Notes under the pieces: generated by a model
The model's database searches: none
Told to the model about the DNA's origin: nothing
Seen by the model: the letters and a program-made list of their open reading frames with translations, nothing else
Made by a program: the position numbers and the translations under genes
Source: Klenkia taihuensis
GTDB lineage: Bacteria; Actinomycetota; Actinomycetes; Mycobacteriales; Geodermatophilaceae
Length of the DNA stretch: 64,000 bases
NCBI RefSeq assembly: GCF_900112525.1
Contig: NZ_FOMD01000001.1
Location: 1,364,001 to 1,428,000, forward strand
Reading direction: 5' to 3'
Shown here: positions 9,667 to 20,741 of the stretch, in pieces
How positions within the stretch are numbered: the stretch's first letter is position 1
Layout of the letters: each line of letters starts with the position of its first letter

Positions 9667-10923
9667 GTGCGCGAGTACGTCGTCGTCTGCCTCACCGCGG
9701 CGCTGGTCACCTACCTGACCACGCCGGTGGTGCGGATGCTGGCGATGCGCCTCAAGGTGGTCTCCGCCGTCCGCGACCGGGACGTGCACGTCATCCCGAC
9801 CCCCCGCGGGGGAGGGGTGGCCATGTACGCCGGGGTGGCCGCCGCCGTCCTGGTGGCCAGCAGGCTGCCGGCGCTGCAGCGCACCTTCGAGGACTCCCAG
9901 ACCTACGCGGTCCTGGTCGCCGGCGGCCTGATCTGCCTGCTGGGCGTGCTCGACGACCGGTTCGAGATCGACGCGCTCACCAAGCTCACCGGCCAGATCG
10001 CCTGCGCCGGGGTGATGGTGCTGCTGGGCGTGCAGTTCCTCTACGTCTTCCTGCCCTTCGGCAACATCGGCACGCTGATCCTCGGCGACACCGGGGTGCC
10101 GCTGACCATCCTCACCACGGTGCTGGTGGTCAACGCGCTGAACTTCATCGACGGCCTGGACGGCCTGGCCGCCGGGGTCTCGGCCATCTCGGCCATCGCG
10201 CTGTTCGCCTACAGCTACAACCTCGGCCTGGTCGGCTACGACGACACCGCGTCGGCCCCGGCGCTGATCACCGCCGTGCTGGCCGGGGCGTGCCTGGGCT
10301 TCCTGCCGCACAACTTCTCCCCGGCCCGCATCTTCATGGGCGACTCCGGGTCGATGCTGGTCGGGCTCATGCTGTCCGCGGCCGCGGTGTCGGCGACCGG
10401 GCGGGTGGACACCCAGACCTTCGACTCCGCGGCCAGCGTGCTGCCGCTGGCGCTCCCGCTGCTCATCCCGCTGGCGGTGCTGTTCATCCCGTTCACCGAC
10501 CTGGTGCTGGCCGTCGTCCGCCGCACCCGCAAGGGCCAGTCGCCGTTCAGCCCGGACAAGATGCACCTGCACCACCGGCTGCTGTCCATCGGGCACTCGC
10601 ACCGCCGCGCCGTGCTGATCATGTACTTCTGGGCCGCGCTGCTGAGCTTCGGCGCGATCGGCCTGTCCATCACCGGCGGCCGGGTCGAGCTGCTGGTGGT
10701 GGTCGGCGTGCTGCTCGTCGTCGGCGTCGTCGTGGTGCTCAGCCCCCGCGCCCGCCGGGCGGAGCGGACGGCGGCCTCGGTGACCGCGTCGGAGACGCGG
10801 GCCGCGCGGGCGGGCCGCTGGTGGCACCGCCGCCCGGGGGGCCGGTCGGCCCCCGCCGTACCGTCACGGGGAGGAACCACCCCGTCCCCGCGCACGCCCG
10901 ACCCCACCGGAGCACCCCGATGA
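9667..10923 (+). CDS. wecA: Undecaprenyl-phosphate N-acetylglucosamine-1-phosphate transferase (WecA/TagO type)
   Basis: Polytopic membrane enzyme (~11 segments, 418 residues) that starts cell-wall polymer assembly by moving GlcNAc-1-phosphate from UDP-GlcNAc to decaprenyl/undecaprenyl phosphate. Family motifs are present: GVLDDRFEID, NALNFIDGLDGLA, RIFMGDSGSMLVG and the His-rich cytoplasmic loop KMHLHHRLLSIGHSHRR. In mycobacteria the orthologue initiates the arabinogalactan linker. A TACCGT -10 box (9619-9624) and GGACGGAG ribosome site precede the GTG. The C-terminal ~50 residues are Arg/Ala-rich and variable. Its stop overlaps the next ATG (ATGA). Confidence 0.92.
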   Translation: MREYVVVCLTAALVTYLTTPVVRMLAMRLKVVSAVRDRDVHVIPTPRGGGVAMYAGVAAAVLVASRLPALQRTFEDSQTYAVLVAGGLICLLGVLDDRFEIDALTKLTGQIACAGVMVLLGVQFLYVFLPFGNIGTLILGDTGVPLTILTTVLVVNALNFIDGLDGLAAGVSAISAIALFAYSYNLGLVGYDDTASAPALITAVLAGACLGFLPHNFSPARIFMGDSGSMLVGLMLSAAAVSATGRVDTQTFDSAASVLPLALPLLIPLAVLFIPFTDLVLAVVRRTRKGQSPFSPDKMHLHHRLLSIGHSHRRAVLIMYFWAALLSFGAIGLSITGGRVELLVVVGVLLVVGVVVVLSPRARRAERTAASVTASETRAARAGRWWHRRPGGRSAPAVPSRGGTTPSPRTPDPTGAPR

Positions 10924-11432
10924 CCCGACCCGCCGCCCGCACCGGGCCGCGGAGCGCCGCCGGCCCCTGGGACCTGTCCTTCCTGCGGGTGGGTGCCCTG
11001 GTCACCGGCGGGCTGGCGCTGGTCGCCGTCCCGGTGGTGGGCCTGCTCGTGGGCTGGCCCGAGGCCCTCGGCGTCGTGCTCGGCGCCGTCGTCGTGACCT
11101 CGTTCTTCTGCCTGTCCGGCTACGCCATCGCCTGGGCCGGCAAGATCGACGACTCCTTCACCCTGCCCGCCGCGCTCGCCACCTTCATGGTGAAGATCAT
11201 CGGCTTCTTCGTCCTGCTGCAGGCGCTGCCGGCCGACGGGGTCCCGGACCGGACCGCCACCGCCTGGACGGTGGTCGCCGGGGCCCTGCTGTGGAGCGGC
11301 GTGCAGGCGCGGTGGGTCTGGACCCGGCAGCTGTACTACACGGCGCCCCCTGCCCCACCTGCGCCGTCGCCCGATCGGGGCGTTCTGCGACAGCCTGTAG
11401 AAGACCCCGGACAGGCGTCCACAGGCGGCTGA
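10920..11432 (+). CDS. Conserved four-helix membrane protein upstream of ATP synthase
   Basis: 170 residues with four predicted membrane helices (VGALVTGGLALVAVPVVGLL; ALGVVLGAVVVTSFFCLSG; FMVKIIGFFVLLQ; TAWTVVAGALLWSG) and a proline-rich tail. The layout and position match the Rv1303-type protein of mycobacteria, sometimes called ATP synthase I-like; such proteins may help assemble the membrane sector, but function is not established. Coupled to wecA by ATGA. The reading frame ends inside the core promoter of the next gene. Confidence 0.8.
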   Translation: MTRPAARTGPRSAAGPWDLSFLRVGALVTGGLALVAVPVVGLLVGWPEALGVVLGAVVVTSFFCLSGYAIAWAGKIDDSFTLPAALATFMVKIIGFFVLLQALPADGVPDRTATAWTVVAGALLWSGVQARWVWTRQLYYTAPPAPPAPSPDRGVLRQPVEDPGQASTGG

Positions 11433-11446
11433 TAGTGTCCGATGTG
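11433..11446 (+). promoter_or_regulatory. Probable ATP synthase operon promoter (-10)
   Basis: TAGTGT at 11433-11438 is followed by 8 nt and then ATG 11447, the spacing of a leaderless start. This overlaps the last codons of the preceding gene. It favours ATG 11447 over the in-frame GTGs at 11435 and 11444, since the first of these lies within the -10 box. Confidence 0.55.
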
Positions 11447-11830
11447 ATGGACAGCGCCTCCCCGCAGAACGGTGGCCGCCGACCTGACCCCTCCCCGGCC
11501 GACGACGAGCACCACAGCGGTGCCGACGTCGGATGGGGGATCACCGGGACCCTGCTGTCCGGGCTGGTCGTGTGGGGCGGTGCCGGATGGCTGCTGGACC
11601 GCTGGCTGGACACCCGTCTGTTCGTCGTGGTCGGCATGCTCCTGGGGTTGGCCTCGGCCATCTACCTGGTCGTCGTCAAGTACGGTGCGGCCGGCGACGA
11701 GCCGGTCAGGATCAGCTCGACCAGCTACAGCAAGATCAGCTCGAAGAGCTACACGACCTACCGCAGGACCCCGGGCGGACGACGGAGCCGGCCACGGGCG
11801 CAGCAGATGACGCAGAAGGGACACCGGTGA
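11447..11830 (+). CDS. atpI: AtpZ/AtpI-family ATP synthase accessory membrane protein
   Basis: 127 residues: a polar N-terminus, two membrane helices (WGITGTLLSGLVVWGGAGWLL and LFVVVGMLLGLASAIYLVVV) and a Ser/Arg-rich cytoplasmic tail. The GW..DRW.....F......G...G....Y pattern fits the AtpI/AtpZ family, which helps insert or assemble the c-ring and in some bacteria carries Mg or Ca. Its stop overlaps the atpB GTG (GTGA). An alternative GTG start at 11435 has an AGGCGG site 6 nt upstream and would add four residues. Confidence 0.8.
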   Translation: MDSASPQNGGRRPDPSPADDEHHSGADVGWGITGTLLSGLVVWGGAGWLLDRWLDTRLFVVVGMLLGLASAIYLVVVKYGAAGDEPVRISSTSYSKISSKSYTTYRRTPGGRRSRPRAQQMTQKGHR

Positions 11831-12660
11831 CCTCCAGCGCCTCCGCGCTCGCCAGCGTGCTCGCGGTCGAGAGCGACCCCGGCGGCGGCTTCGTCTCGCC
11901 GACCATCGCCGAGTTCTACCCGCCGGCGCTGGCCGAGTTCTCGATCTTCGGGATCGACTTCACGATCACCCGCATCACGGTGATCTCCTGGATCGCCACC
12001 GCCGCGATCCTGGCCTTCCTCGTGCTGGCCAGCCGGCGGATGACCGTCGTGCCGCGCAAGTCGCAGTTCCTGCTCGAGGGCAGCTACTCCCTGGTCCGGG
12101 ACAACATCGGCCGCGACGTCATCGGCCCGAAGTACAAGCAGTTCGTGCCGTTCCTGGGCGCGCTGTTCTTCTTCATCATCGCCAACAACGCGATGAGCAT
12201 CGTGCCGTTCTTCCAGATCTCGCCGATGAGCAAGTTCGCCTACCCGCTGGTGCTGGCGATCCTGGTCTACATCCTCTACAACGCGGTCTCGATCAAGAAC
12301 AAGGGACTGGGGGGCTACCTCAAGGAGGTCGCCGTCCCCTCGGGTGTGCCGATCCCCTTCCTGGTGCTGGTCACGCCGATCGAGCTGCTGCAGGTCTTCG
12401 TGATCCGGCCGTTCACCCTGGCGGTCCGACTCTTCGCCAACATGTTCGCCGGCCACATGCTGCTGGTGGTCTTCTCCCTCGGCACGGTGTACCTGCTGGG
12501 CAAGATCGGCGAGAACTTCTCCTTCGTGTTCGCGCCGTTCTCCTTCCTCATGGCGCTGTTCATGACCTTCTTCGAGGTGCTGGTGATCGTGCTGCAGGCC
12601 TACGTCTTCACCGTCCTCACCGCCACCTACCTCAACGGGGCGGTCGAGAAGGCGCACTGA
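11827..12660 (+). CDS. atpB: ATP synthase F0 subunit a
   Basis: Stator subunit forming the two proton half-channels against the c-ring; 277 residues. The GTG at 11827 overlaps the previous stop and has AGAAGGGA upstream. The essential arginine is in FTLAVRLFANMFAGH, and the C-terminal helix holds the conserved LQAYVFTVLTATYL. Helices fill the region from residue ~50 onward. A 97-nt gap with a hairpin follows before atpE. Confidence 0.97.
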   Translation: MTSSASALASVLAVESDPGGGFVSPTIAEFYPPALAEFSIFGIDFTITRITVISWIATAAILAFLVLASRRMTVVPRKSQFLLEGSYSLVRDNIGRDVIGPKYKQFVPFLGALFFFIIANNAMSIVPFFQISPMSKFAYPLVLAILVYILYNAVSIKNKGLGGYLKEVAVPSGVPIPFLVLVTPIELLQVFVIRPFTLAVRLFANMFAGHMLLVVFSLGTVYLLGKIGENFSFVFAPFSFLMALFMTFFEVLVIVLQAYVFTVLTATYLNGAVEKAH

Positions 12661-12711
12661 GCACCTGCTCGGCACCCTGCACCACCCCCACAGACGCACC
12701 ACCCCGCCAGC

Positions 12712-12732
12712 CACCCGGGACCACCCCGGGTG
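12712..12732 (+). promoter_or_regulatory. Hairpin just upstream of the atpE ribosome site
   Basis: CACCCGGG (12712-12719) and CCCGGGTG (12725-12732) are exact complements around a 5-nt loop. It ends about 10 nt before the AGGAGGA site of atpE. It may act as an mRNA processing or stabilising element boosting the c subunit, which is needed in many copies per complex; this is inference. Confidence 0.5.
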
Positions 12733-12733
12733 A

Positions 12734-12985
<252 letters not shown>

Positions 12986-13034
12986 CCCTGTCCGTCCTGC
13001 CCGTCGGACCTGAGCCCGGACGAGGAGACTCCAC

Positions 13035-13619
13035 GTGGATCTGATCGCCGCAGAGTCGGTCAACCCGCTGCTCCCCCCGGTCGGCGAGATCATCGTCGGC
13101 CTGATCACGTTCGCCATCCTGGCGTTCGTCGTCGTCAAGTTCGTCTTTCCGATGATCGAGAAGACGTTCCAGGAGCGGCGCAACGCGATCGAGGGTGGGA
13201 TCGAGCGGGCGGAGGCCGCCCAGGCCGAGGCCAAGGCCGCGCTGGAGCAGTACCGCGCGCAGCTGGCCGAGGCCCGCACCGAGGCCGCGCAGATCCGTGA
13301 CGCCGCCCGTGCCGAGGGCCAGCAGATCCTCGAGGAGCTGCGCACCCAGGCCCAGGAGGAGTCCGCCCGGATCGTCGCCCGCGGCGAGGAGCAGCTCGCT
13401 GCCTCCCGCCAGCAGGTGGTCAACGAGCTGCGCGGGCAGATCGGCTCGATGGCCGTGACGCTCGCCGGCCGCGTGGTGGGGGAGTCCCTCGAGGACGAGG
13501 CCCGTCGCCGCGGCACGGTCGACCGCTTCCTCGACGAGCTGGACGCCATGTCCACCTCCACCCCGTCCACCGGCACCGCCGGTGGCAGCACCGTGTACGT
13601 CCCCGAGGGCGACCGCTGA
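13035..13619 (+). CDS. atpF: ATP synthase F0 subunit b
   Basis: Peripheral-stalk subunit, 194 residues: one N-terminal membrane helix ([21 protein letters not shown]) followed by a long charged Glu/Ala/Gln/Arg coiled coil that reaches delta and alpha. GTG start at 13035 with GACGAGGAGAC upstream. It is a separate gene here, unlike mycobacteria, where one b-type copy is fused to delta. The stop shares one base with the atpH ATG (TGATG). Confidence 0.96.
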   Translation: MDLIAAESVNPLLPPVGEIIVGLITFAILAFVVVKFVFPMIEKTFQERRNAIEGGIERAEAAQAEAKAALEQYRAQLAEARTEAAQIRDAARAEGQQILEELRTQAQEESARIVARGEEQLAASRQQVVNELRGQIGSMAVTLAGRVVGESLEDEARRRGTVDRFLDELDAMSTSTPSTGTAGGSTVYVPEGDR

Positions 13620-14452
13620 TGCAGGCCGCCAGCCGCGAGGCGCTCGCGCACTCCCGCGAGCGCCTGGCGCAGCACACCGGGGGCCCCTCGGGCGCCCGGT
13701 CCGACGGCCAGGGCCTGATCGGCCTGGCCGACGACCTGTTCGCGGTGGCCCACCTGCTCGACGGGCAGGTCTCGCTCCGGCGGGCCCTGGCCGACGCGTC
13801 GGTGCGCCCCGACGACCGGGCCGGGGTGGCCGGCCGGCTGCTGCGCGGCAAGGTCGGCGACGCCGCGGCCGACGTCGTGGAGACCGTCGCACGGCAGCGC
13901 TGGTCGCGGCCGCTGGACCTGGTCGAGGCCGTCGAGACGCTGGCCACCGACGCGGCGCTGGACGCCGCGGAGGCCCGTGGCGAGCTCGACACCGTCGAGG
14001 ACGAGCTGTTCCGGTTCGGCCGCATCGTCGACGGCGACCCCGACCTGGGCCGCCTGCTGGGCGACCCGGCGGCCGACCGCACCGGCAAGACCACGCTGCT
14101 GGACCGGCTGCTGGCCGGGAAGGTCTCGCCGGTCACCGAGCGGCTGGTGCGGAACTCCCTGACCAGCCGGCACGTGCACAACGCAGCGAACGCCGTCGAG
14201 CGTCTCTCCGAAGCGGCTTCGGCCCGGCGCGGCCAGTCGGTCGCGCACGTGGTCAGCGCCGTGGAGCTGAGCGACGCGCAGCGGCAGCGGCTGACGGGGA
14301 TCCTCGAGCGGACCTACGGGCGCACCATCGGCCTGCAGGTCCAGGTCGACCCCTCGATCGTCGGGGGCCTGGTCATCCGGGTCGGCGACGAGATCGTCGA
14401 CGGCAGCATCGCCAACCGGCTGGCAGCGGCCGGCCGGCGCTTCGCCGGCTGA
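13619..14452 (+). CDS. atpH: ATP synthase F1 subunit delta, long actinobacterial form
   Basis: 277 residues, about 100 more than the E. coli protein, the extra being an additional helical stretch in the N-terminal half. The C-terminal signature region (SVAHVVSAVELSDAQRQRL through IVGGLVIRVGDEIVDGSI) identifies the family. It links the peripheral stalk to alpha. Length matches other high-GC Gram-positive delta subunits and the delta part of the mycobacterial fusion. Coupled to atpF. Confidence 0.95.
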   Translation: MQAASREALAHSRERLAQHTGGPSGARSDGQGLIGLADDLFAVAHLLDGQVSLRRALADASVRPDDRAGVAGRLLRGKVGDAAADVVETVARQRWSRPLDLVEAVETLATDAALDAAEARGELDTVEDELFRFGRIVDGDPDLGRLLGDPAADRTGKTTLLDRLLAGKVSPVTERLVRNSLTSRHVHNAANAVERLSEAASARRGQSVAHVVSAVELSDAQRQRLTGILERTYGRTIGLQVQVDPSIVGGLVIRVGDEIVDGSIANRLAAAGRRFAG

Positions 14453-14502
14453 CCCCCACCACCACAGACAGAACCTGAGCAGGGAAGAGGACACCCAGGG
14501 CC

Positions 14503-16140
14503 ATGGCCGAGCTCACGATCTCCGCGGACGAGATCCGCAGTGCCATCCAGAACTACGTCAGTGACTACAGCACCGACGTCTCCCGCGAGGAGGTCGGCAC
14601 CGTCACCGAGGCCGGCGACGGCATCGCCCGGGTCGAGGGCCTGCCCTCGGTCATGACCAACGAGCTCCTGGAGTTCGAGGGCGGCGTGCGCGGGCTGGCC
14701 CTGAACCTCGACGTGCGCGAGGTCGGCGTCGTCATCCTGGGCGACTTCGCCTCCATCGAGGAGGGCCAGACGGTGCGCCGCACCGGCCAGGTCCTCTCGG
14801 TGCCCGTGGGCGAGGGCTTCCTCGGCCGCGTGGTCGACCCGCTCGGCGTGCCGATCGACGGCGGCGGCGAGATCGAGACCAGCGAGCGCCGCGCCCTGGA
14901 GCTGCAGGCCCCCTCGGTGGTCCAGCGCCAGTCCGTCGGCGAGCCGCTGGCCACCGGCATCAAGGCCATCGACGCGATGACCCCGATCGGCCGCGGCCAG
15001 CGCCAGCTGATCATCGGCGACCGCCAGACCGGCAAGACCGCCATCGCGATCGACACGATCATCAACCAGAAGGCGGCCTGGGCCACCGGCGACCCGAAGC
15101 AGCAGGTCCGCTGCATCTACGTCGCGGTCGGCCAGAAGGGCTCCACCATCGCCGGCGTCAAGGCCGCGCTGGAGGACGCCGGCGCGATGGAGTACACCAC
15201 CATCGTCGCCGCCCCCGCCTCGGACTCCGCGGGCTTCAAGTACATCGCCCCCTACACCGGCTCGGCCATCGGCCAGCACTGGATGTACGAGGGCAAGCAC
15301 GTCCTCATCGTGTTCGACGACCTGTCCAAGCAGGCCGAGGCCTACCGCGCGGTGTCCCTGCTGCTGCGCCGCCCGCCGGGCCGCGAGGCCTACCCCGGCG
15401 ACGTCTTCTACTTGCACTCCCGCCTGCTGGAGCGCTGCGCGAAGCTGTCCGACGACCTCGGCGCCGGCTCCCAGACGGGTCTGCCGATCATCGAGACCAA
15501 GGGCAACGACGTGTCGGCCTACATCCCGACCAACGTCATCTCGATCACCGACGGCCAGATCTTCCTCGAGACGGGTCTGTTCAACTCCGGTGTCCGCCCG
15601 GCCATCAACGTCGGCATCTCGGTGTCCCGGGTCGGCGGGTCCGCGCAGACGAAGGCGATGAAGGCCGTCGCCGGCCGCCTGCGCCTGGACCTGGCCCAGT
15701 TCCGCGAGCTGGAGGCCTTCTCCTCCTTCTCCTCGGACCTGGACGCCTCCTCGCGGGCCACCCTGGACCGCGGCCAGCGCCTGGTCGAGCTGCTCAAGCA
15801 GGGTCAGTACGCCCCGTTCTCCCTGGAGCGCGAGGTCGTGTCCCTCTGGCTGGGCACCCGCGGCAAGCTCGACGTCGTCCCGGTCGGCGACGTCCGTCGG
15901 TTCGAGTCCGAGTTCCTGGACTACCTCTCGCGCGGTGACTCCGGTGCGCTCGACGCCATCCGGACCTCGCTGAAGCTCGAGGACGACACCGTGGCCTCGC
16001 TCGAGTCCGCCGTCGACTCCTTCTACGGCCAGTTCACCACCAGCGACGGCGAGTCGCTGAAGGTGAACGAGCCCGAGGTCGAGGCGATGGACGCGTCCGA
16101 GCGCGGCCAGGAGCGCGTCCAGGTCAAGAAGAAGGGCTGA
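14503..16140 (+). CDS. atpA: ATP synthase F1 subunit alpha with C-terminal extension
   Basis: Regulatory nucleotide-binding subunit of F1, 545 residues. The P-loop GDRQTGKT is at 172-179. Compared with E. coli (513 residues) it carries about 35 extra C-terminal residues (after FYGQF, rich in Glu and Lys, ending KKKG). In mycobacteria such an extension restrains wasteful ATP hydrolysis; the same role here is inference. ATG 14503 is preceded by CAGGGAAGAGGA. Confidence 0.98.
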   Translation: MAELTISADEIRSAIQNYVSDYSTDVSREEVGTVTEAGDGIARVEGLPSVMTNELLEFEGGVRGLALNLDVREVGVVILGDFASIEEGQTVRRTGQVLSVPVGEGFLGRVVDPLGVPIDGGGEIETSERRALELQAPSVVQRQSVGEPLATGIKAIDAMTPIGRGQRQLIIGDRQTGKTAIAIDTIINQKAAWATGDPKQQVRCIYVAVGQKGSTIAGVKAALEDAGAMEYTTIVAAPASDSAGFKYIAPYTGSAIGQHWMYEGKHVLIVFDDLSKQAEAYRAVSLLLRRPPGREAYPGDVFYLHSRLLERCAKLSDDLGAGSQTGLPIIETKGNDVSAYIPTNVISITDGQIFLETGLFNSGVRPAINVGISVSRVGGSAQTKAMKAVAGRLRLDLAQFRELEAFSSFSSDLDASSRATLDRGQRLVELLKQGQYAPFSLEREVVSLWLGTRGKLDVVPVGDVRRFESEFLDYLSRGDSGALDAIRTSLKLEDDTVASLESAVDSFYGQFTTSDGESLKVNEPEVEAMDASERGQERVQVKKKG

Positions 16141-16141
16141 C

Positions 16142-18584
<2,443 letters not shown>

Positions 18585-18602
18585 CCGCTCCGCCAGCACG
18601 TC

Positions 18603-18643
18603 GACGACGGCCGGGTGCCCCCACGGGGTGCCCGGCCGTCGTC
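18603..18643 (+). terminator. Hairpin terminator after atpD
   Basis: GACGACGGCCGGG (18603-18615) pairs exactly with CCCGGCCGTCGTC (18631-18643), 18 nt after the atpD stop; the loop contains a further CCCC/GGGG pair. Its position would end or attenuate the ATP synthase transcript before atpC. Confidence 0.75.
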
Positions 18644-18681
18644 GTCCCCGGGCCCGCCGGGCGGCGTCCCAGGAGCCCCAC

Positions 18682-18851
18682 TAGTCTCGACGGCGAGGCC
18701 GCGGCGCGGCGTCCTCGACCCCCACCCCTCCGCCTCCCGACCGCACCCGTTCGGGTGGTGGTGGGCCTCTGCCCTCGCACGGGGGCGGGGTGGGCCCGAA
18801 GATCACGGCGAGAGCAGCGGGACAGCCCCGCTGCACGGCAGGAGAACCAGC
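18682..18851 (+). promoter_or_regulatory. Candidate promoter and structured leader of a small gene
   Basis: TAGTCT at 18682-18687 is a plausible -10 box, giving a leader of about 155 nt. The leader is C-rich, then contains a hairpin GCAGCGGG-ACAG-CCCCGCTGC (near 18814-18834) directly before the ribosome site CAGGAGAACCAGCG, a 14-mer also found before atpD. I could not match the leader to a known riboswitch. Confidence 0.4.
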
Positions 18852-19091
18852 GTGGACGACAGCCCGTTGCCCGGAGCGTCCCCGGTCCTCGGTGAGCCCC
18901 CCGCCGCCACCGAGCACCCCTCGGCACCGCTGCCGGCCGTGGACTCCGACTGGTGCTGGCCGCCCTACGCCCCGCCGCCGCCGGCCGACACCCCGCGCTT
19001 CGACGTCGACGAGTGGGCGCCCAGCTCGGTCGTGCGCCGTCCGCTGGTCCGCCTGGGACGCTGGACCCTGCTCTACCGCCGCGGTCTCTGA
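18852..19091 (+). CDS. Small hypothetical protein between atpD and atpC
   Basis: 79 residues, not recognised. The N-terminal half is Pro/Ala/Ser-rich, the middle has DSDWCWPPYAPPPP, and the C-terminal half is more ordered (RFDVDEWAPSSVVRR then LVRLGRWTLLYRRGL, basic and amphipathic). No signal peptide or membrane helix. Support for expression is the ribosome site shared with atpD, CAGGAGAACCAGC, placed correctly before GTG 18852. An opposite-strand frame over the same region looks like a GC artefact. Whether it has anything to do with ATP synthase is unknown. Confidence 0.5.
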   Translation: MDDSPLPGASPVLGEPPAATEHPSAPLPAVDSDWCWPPYAPPPPADTPRFDVDEWAPSSVVRRPLVRLGRWTLLYRRGL

Positions 19092-19194
19092 CCCGGACGG
19101 CTCCCGGTACCGGAAGGACCCCGTCGCCCCCCGCGCCTCGCGAGCTCGACGCGGGCCCTGCGACGGGGCCAACAGCCAGGACACCTGCGGCGGC

Positions 19195-19265
19195 TAGACT
19201 GATCGTGACCCGTCGCCGGTAGGCGACCAGCGCACCGGCCCGGCCGGTGGACCCCGAGGAGTGTC
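19195..19265 (+). promoter_or_regulatory. Candidate atpC promoter
   Basis: TAGACT at 19195-19200 is a good -10 box about 65 nt before the atpC start; CGAGGAG, the atpC ribosome site, lies at the end. The stretch from 19092 to 19194 shows nothing else recognisable. This would let epsilon be made from a transcript of its own. Confidence 0.5.
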
Positions 19266-19658
19266 GTGGCGACCCTGCAGGTCGAGCTCGTGGCCGTCGA
19301 GCGCCGGATCTGGTCCGGCGAGGCGACGATGGTGATCGCCCGCACCACCGAGGGCGAGCTCGGTGTCCTGCCGGGGCACGCCCCGCTGCTGGGCGAGCTG
19401 GCCCCCGGCGGTGTCGTGACCATCCGCGTGGCCGACGGCGAGGACCTGGTCGTCGCCGCGCACGGCGGCTTCCTCTCGGTCACCGAGCAGGGTGTGTCGA
19501 TCCTGGCCGAGACCGCGGAGATCTCCACCGAGATCGACGTGGAGCGTGCCCGCGAGGCGCTGCGCCGCGCCGAGTCGGCCTCCGACGACGACGAGGACGC
19601 CCTCGCCGCCGCCCGCCGGGCCCAGTCCCGCCTCCGCGCAGCCGGCCAGGCAGCCTGA
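19266..19658 (+). CDS. atpC: ATP synthase F1 subunit epsilon
   Basis: 130-residue rotor subunit: an N-terminal beta sandwich ([37 protein letters not shown]) and a C-terminal helical pair that can inhibit ATP hydrolysis. GTG 19266 follows CCGAGGAGTGTC. It is displaced 681 nt from atpD, an unusual separation in this operon, and is followed closely by the DUF2550 gene as in mycobacteria. Confidence 0.96.
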   Translation: MATLQVELVAVERRIWSGEATMVIARTTEGELGVLPGHAPLLGELAPGGVVTIRVADGEDLVVAAHGGFLSVTEQGVSILAETAEISTEIDVERAREALRRAESASDDDEDALAAARRAQSRLRAAGQAA

Positions 19659-19689
19659 GGCCCACCGGCGGCCGGTGCAGGAGGACACG

Positions 19690-20094
19690 GTGACCACCGC
19701 GCTGCTCGTCCTCCTGGCCGTCGCCGTGGTCGCGGTGGCCGCGACCTTCCTGCTCCGGCGACACTTCCTGCTCTCCGGCCTCGGTGCGGTCACCATGTGG
19801 CTGCGCCCGGTCGGCGCGCCCCGCTGGTCGGTCGGCGTCGCCTGGTACTCCGGTGAGCAGCTGCTCTGGTACCGCGCCCTGTCGCTGTCGGTGCGCCCGA
19901 CCCAGAGGCTGTGCCGCAACGAGTTCCACGTCGAGGGCCGCCGCCGCCCCACCGTCGAGGACGGCGCGGTGCCCGACGACAGCCAGGTGCTCATCTGCCG
20001 CACCGGCGCCGGCCCCCAGGAGCTGGCGATGGACACCTCGACGGTGACCGGCTTCCTCTCCTGGATCGAGTCCGCCCCGCCGCTGGGCCGCTAG
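19690..20094 (+). CDS. DUF2550 membrane-anchored protein
   Basis: 134 residues with an N-terminal membrane helix (ALLVLLAVAVVAVAATFLL) and a compact cytoplasmic or extracytoplasmic domain with W.RPVG.P.W.VGV.WY and the LCRNEFHVEGRR block. The gene always follows atpC in this group; I recall the mycobacterial orthologue as Rv1312. Function is unknown. GTG 19690 has GCAGGAGGACAC upstream. The 3' end overlaps the convergent adenosyltransferase by 4 nt. Confidence 0.88.
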   Translation: MTTALLVLLAVAVVAVAATFLLRRHFLLSGLGAVTMWLRPVGAPRWSVGVAWYSGEQLLWYRALSLSVRPTQRLCRNEFHVEGRRRPTVEDGAVPDDSQVLICRTGAGPQELAMDTSTVTGFLSWIESAPPLGR

Positions 20095-20702
20095 TCGCCC
20101 TGCTGCATCGCGGCGCGCTGCGCGTGGGCGCCGCTGTGCGCGCCGGGCTCCCACAGCACGTCCCCGCCGGGGTTGGCCTCGCGGGACAGGATGAACAGCA
20201 GGTCCGACAGCCGGTTGAGGTACTTCGCGGTCTCCGCGTTGGTGCGCTCGGCGTCGGCGGCCAGCAGCGCCCACACGCTGCGCTCGGCCCGTCGCGCGAC
20301 CGTGCGCGCCTGGTGCAGGAACGCGGCCAGCGGGGTGCCCCCGGGCAGGATGAACGACGCCAGCTTCGGCAGCGCCTCGTTGTGCTCGTCGCACGCCGCC
20401 TCGAGCCGCTCCGTGTAGGCCGGGGTGATCCGCAACGGCGGGAACTCCGGGTCGGGCACGATCGGGGTGCACAGGTCGGCCCCGACGTCGAACAGGTCGT
20501 TCTGCACGCTGCGCAGCAGCTCGGTCAGCCCCGCGCCGGGTGAGCCCAGCGCCAGCGCGACGCCGATGACCGAGTTGGTCTCGTCGACGTCGGCGTAGGC
20601 GACCAGCCGCGGGTCGGTCTTGGCCACCCGGCTCATGTCGCCGAGGTGGGTCTCACCGGCGTCACCGGTCTTCGTGTAGATGCGGGTGAGCCGGACGGTC
20701 AT
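20091..20702 (-). CDS. pduO: ATP:cob(I)alamin adenosyltransferase (PduO type)
   Basis: Makes adenosylcobalamin, the cofactor of acyl-CoA mutases, and can hand it directly to them. The 203-residue trimer-forming helical protein has the N-terminal ATP motif YTKTGDAGET, the VGADLCTP block, and the signature RRAERSVWAL with KYLNRLSDLLF. It fits the needs of ethylmalonyl-CoA mutase encoded 1.8 kb away. Starts of this gene and murA diverge with 39 nt between them, so their promoters overlap. Confidence 0.95.
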   Translation of the reverse strand: MTVRLTRIYTKTGDAGETHLGDMSRVAKTDPRLVAYADVDETNSVIGVALALGSPGAGLTELLRSVQNDLFDVGADLCTPIVPDPEFPPLRITPAYTERLEAACDEHNEALPKLASFILPGGTPLAAFLHQARTVARRAERSVWALLAADAERTNAETAKYLNRLSDLLFILSREANPGGDVLWEPGAHSGAHAQRAAMQQGD

Positions 20703-20729
20703 GCCCGCAGCCTATGCAGCCCGCGCGTC

Positions 20730-20741
20730 TAGGGTTGTGCG
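20730..20741 (+). promoter_or_regulatory. murA -10 box, leaderless start
   Basis: TAGGGT at 20730-20735 is followed by 6 nt and the murA GTG at 20742; no ribosome site fits, so translation probably begins at the transcript 5' end. Confidence 0.55.

Noticed and set aside
7596-10919. Very long plus-strand open frame across prmC, tsaC and wecA
   Set aside because: Arg/Pro-rich translation in an alternative frame of well-identified genes; only its last part, from ATG 10920, is a real membrane-protein gene.
18681-19184. Minus-strand 167-residue frame between atpD and atpC
   Set aside because: Arg/Gly-rich, no ribosome site, and covers both the leader and the plus-strand small gene; the plus-strand gene has better start evidence.
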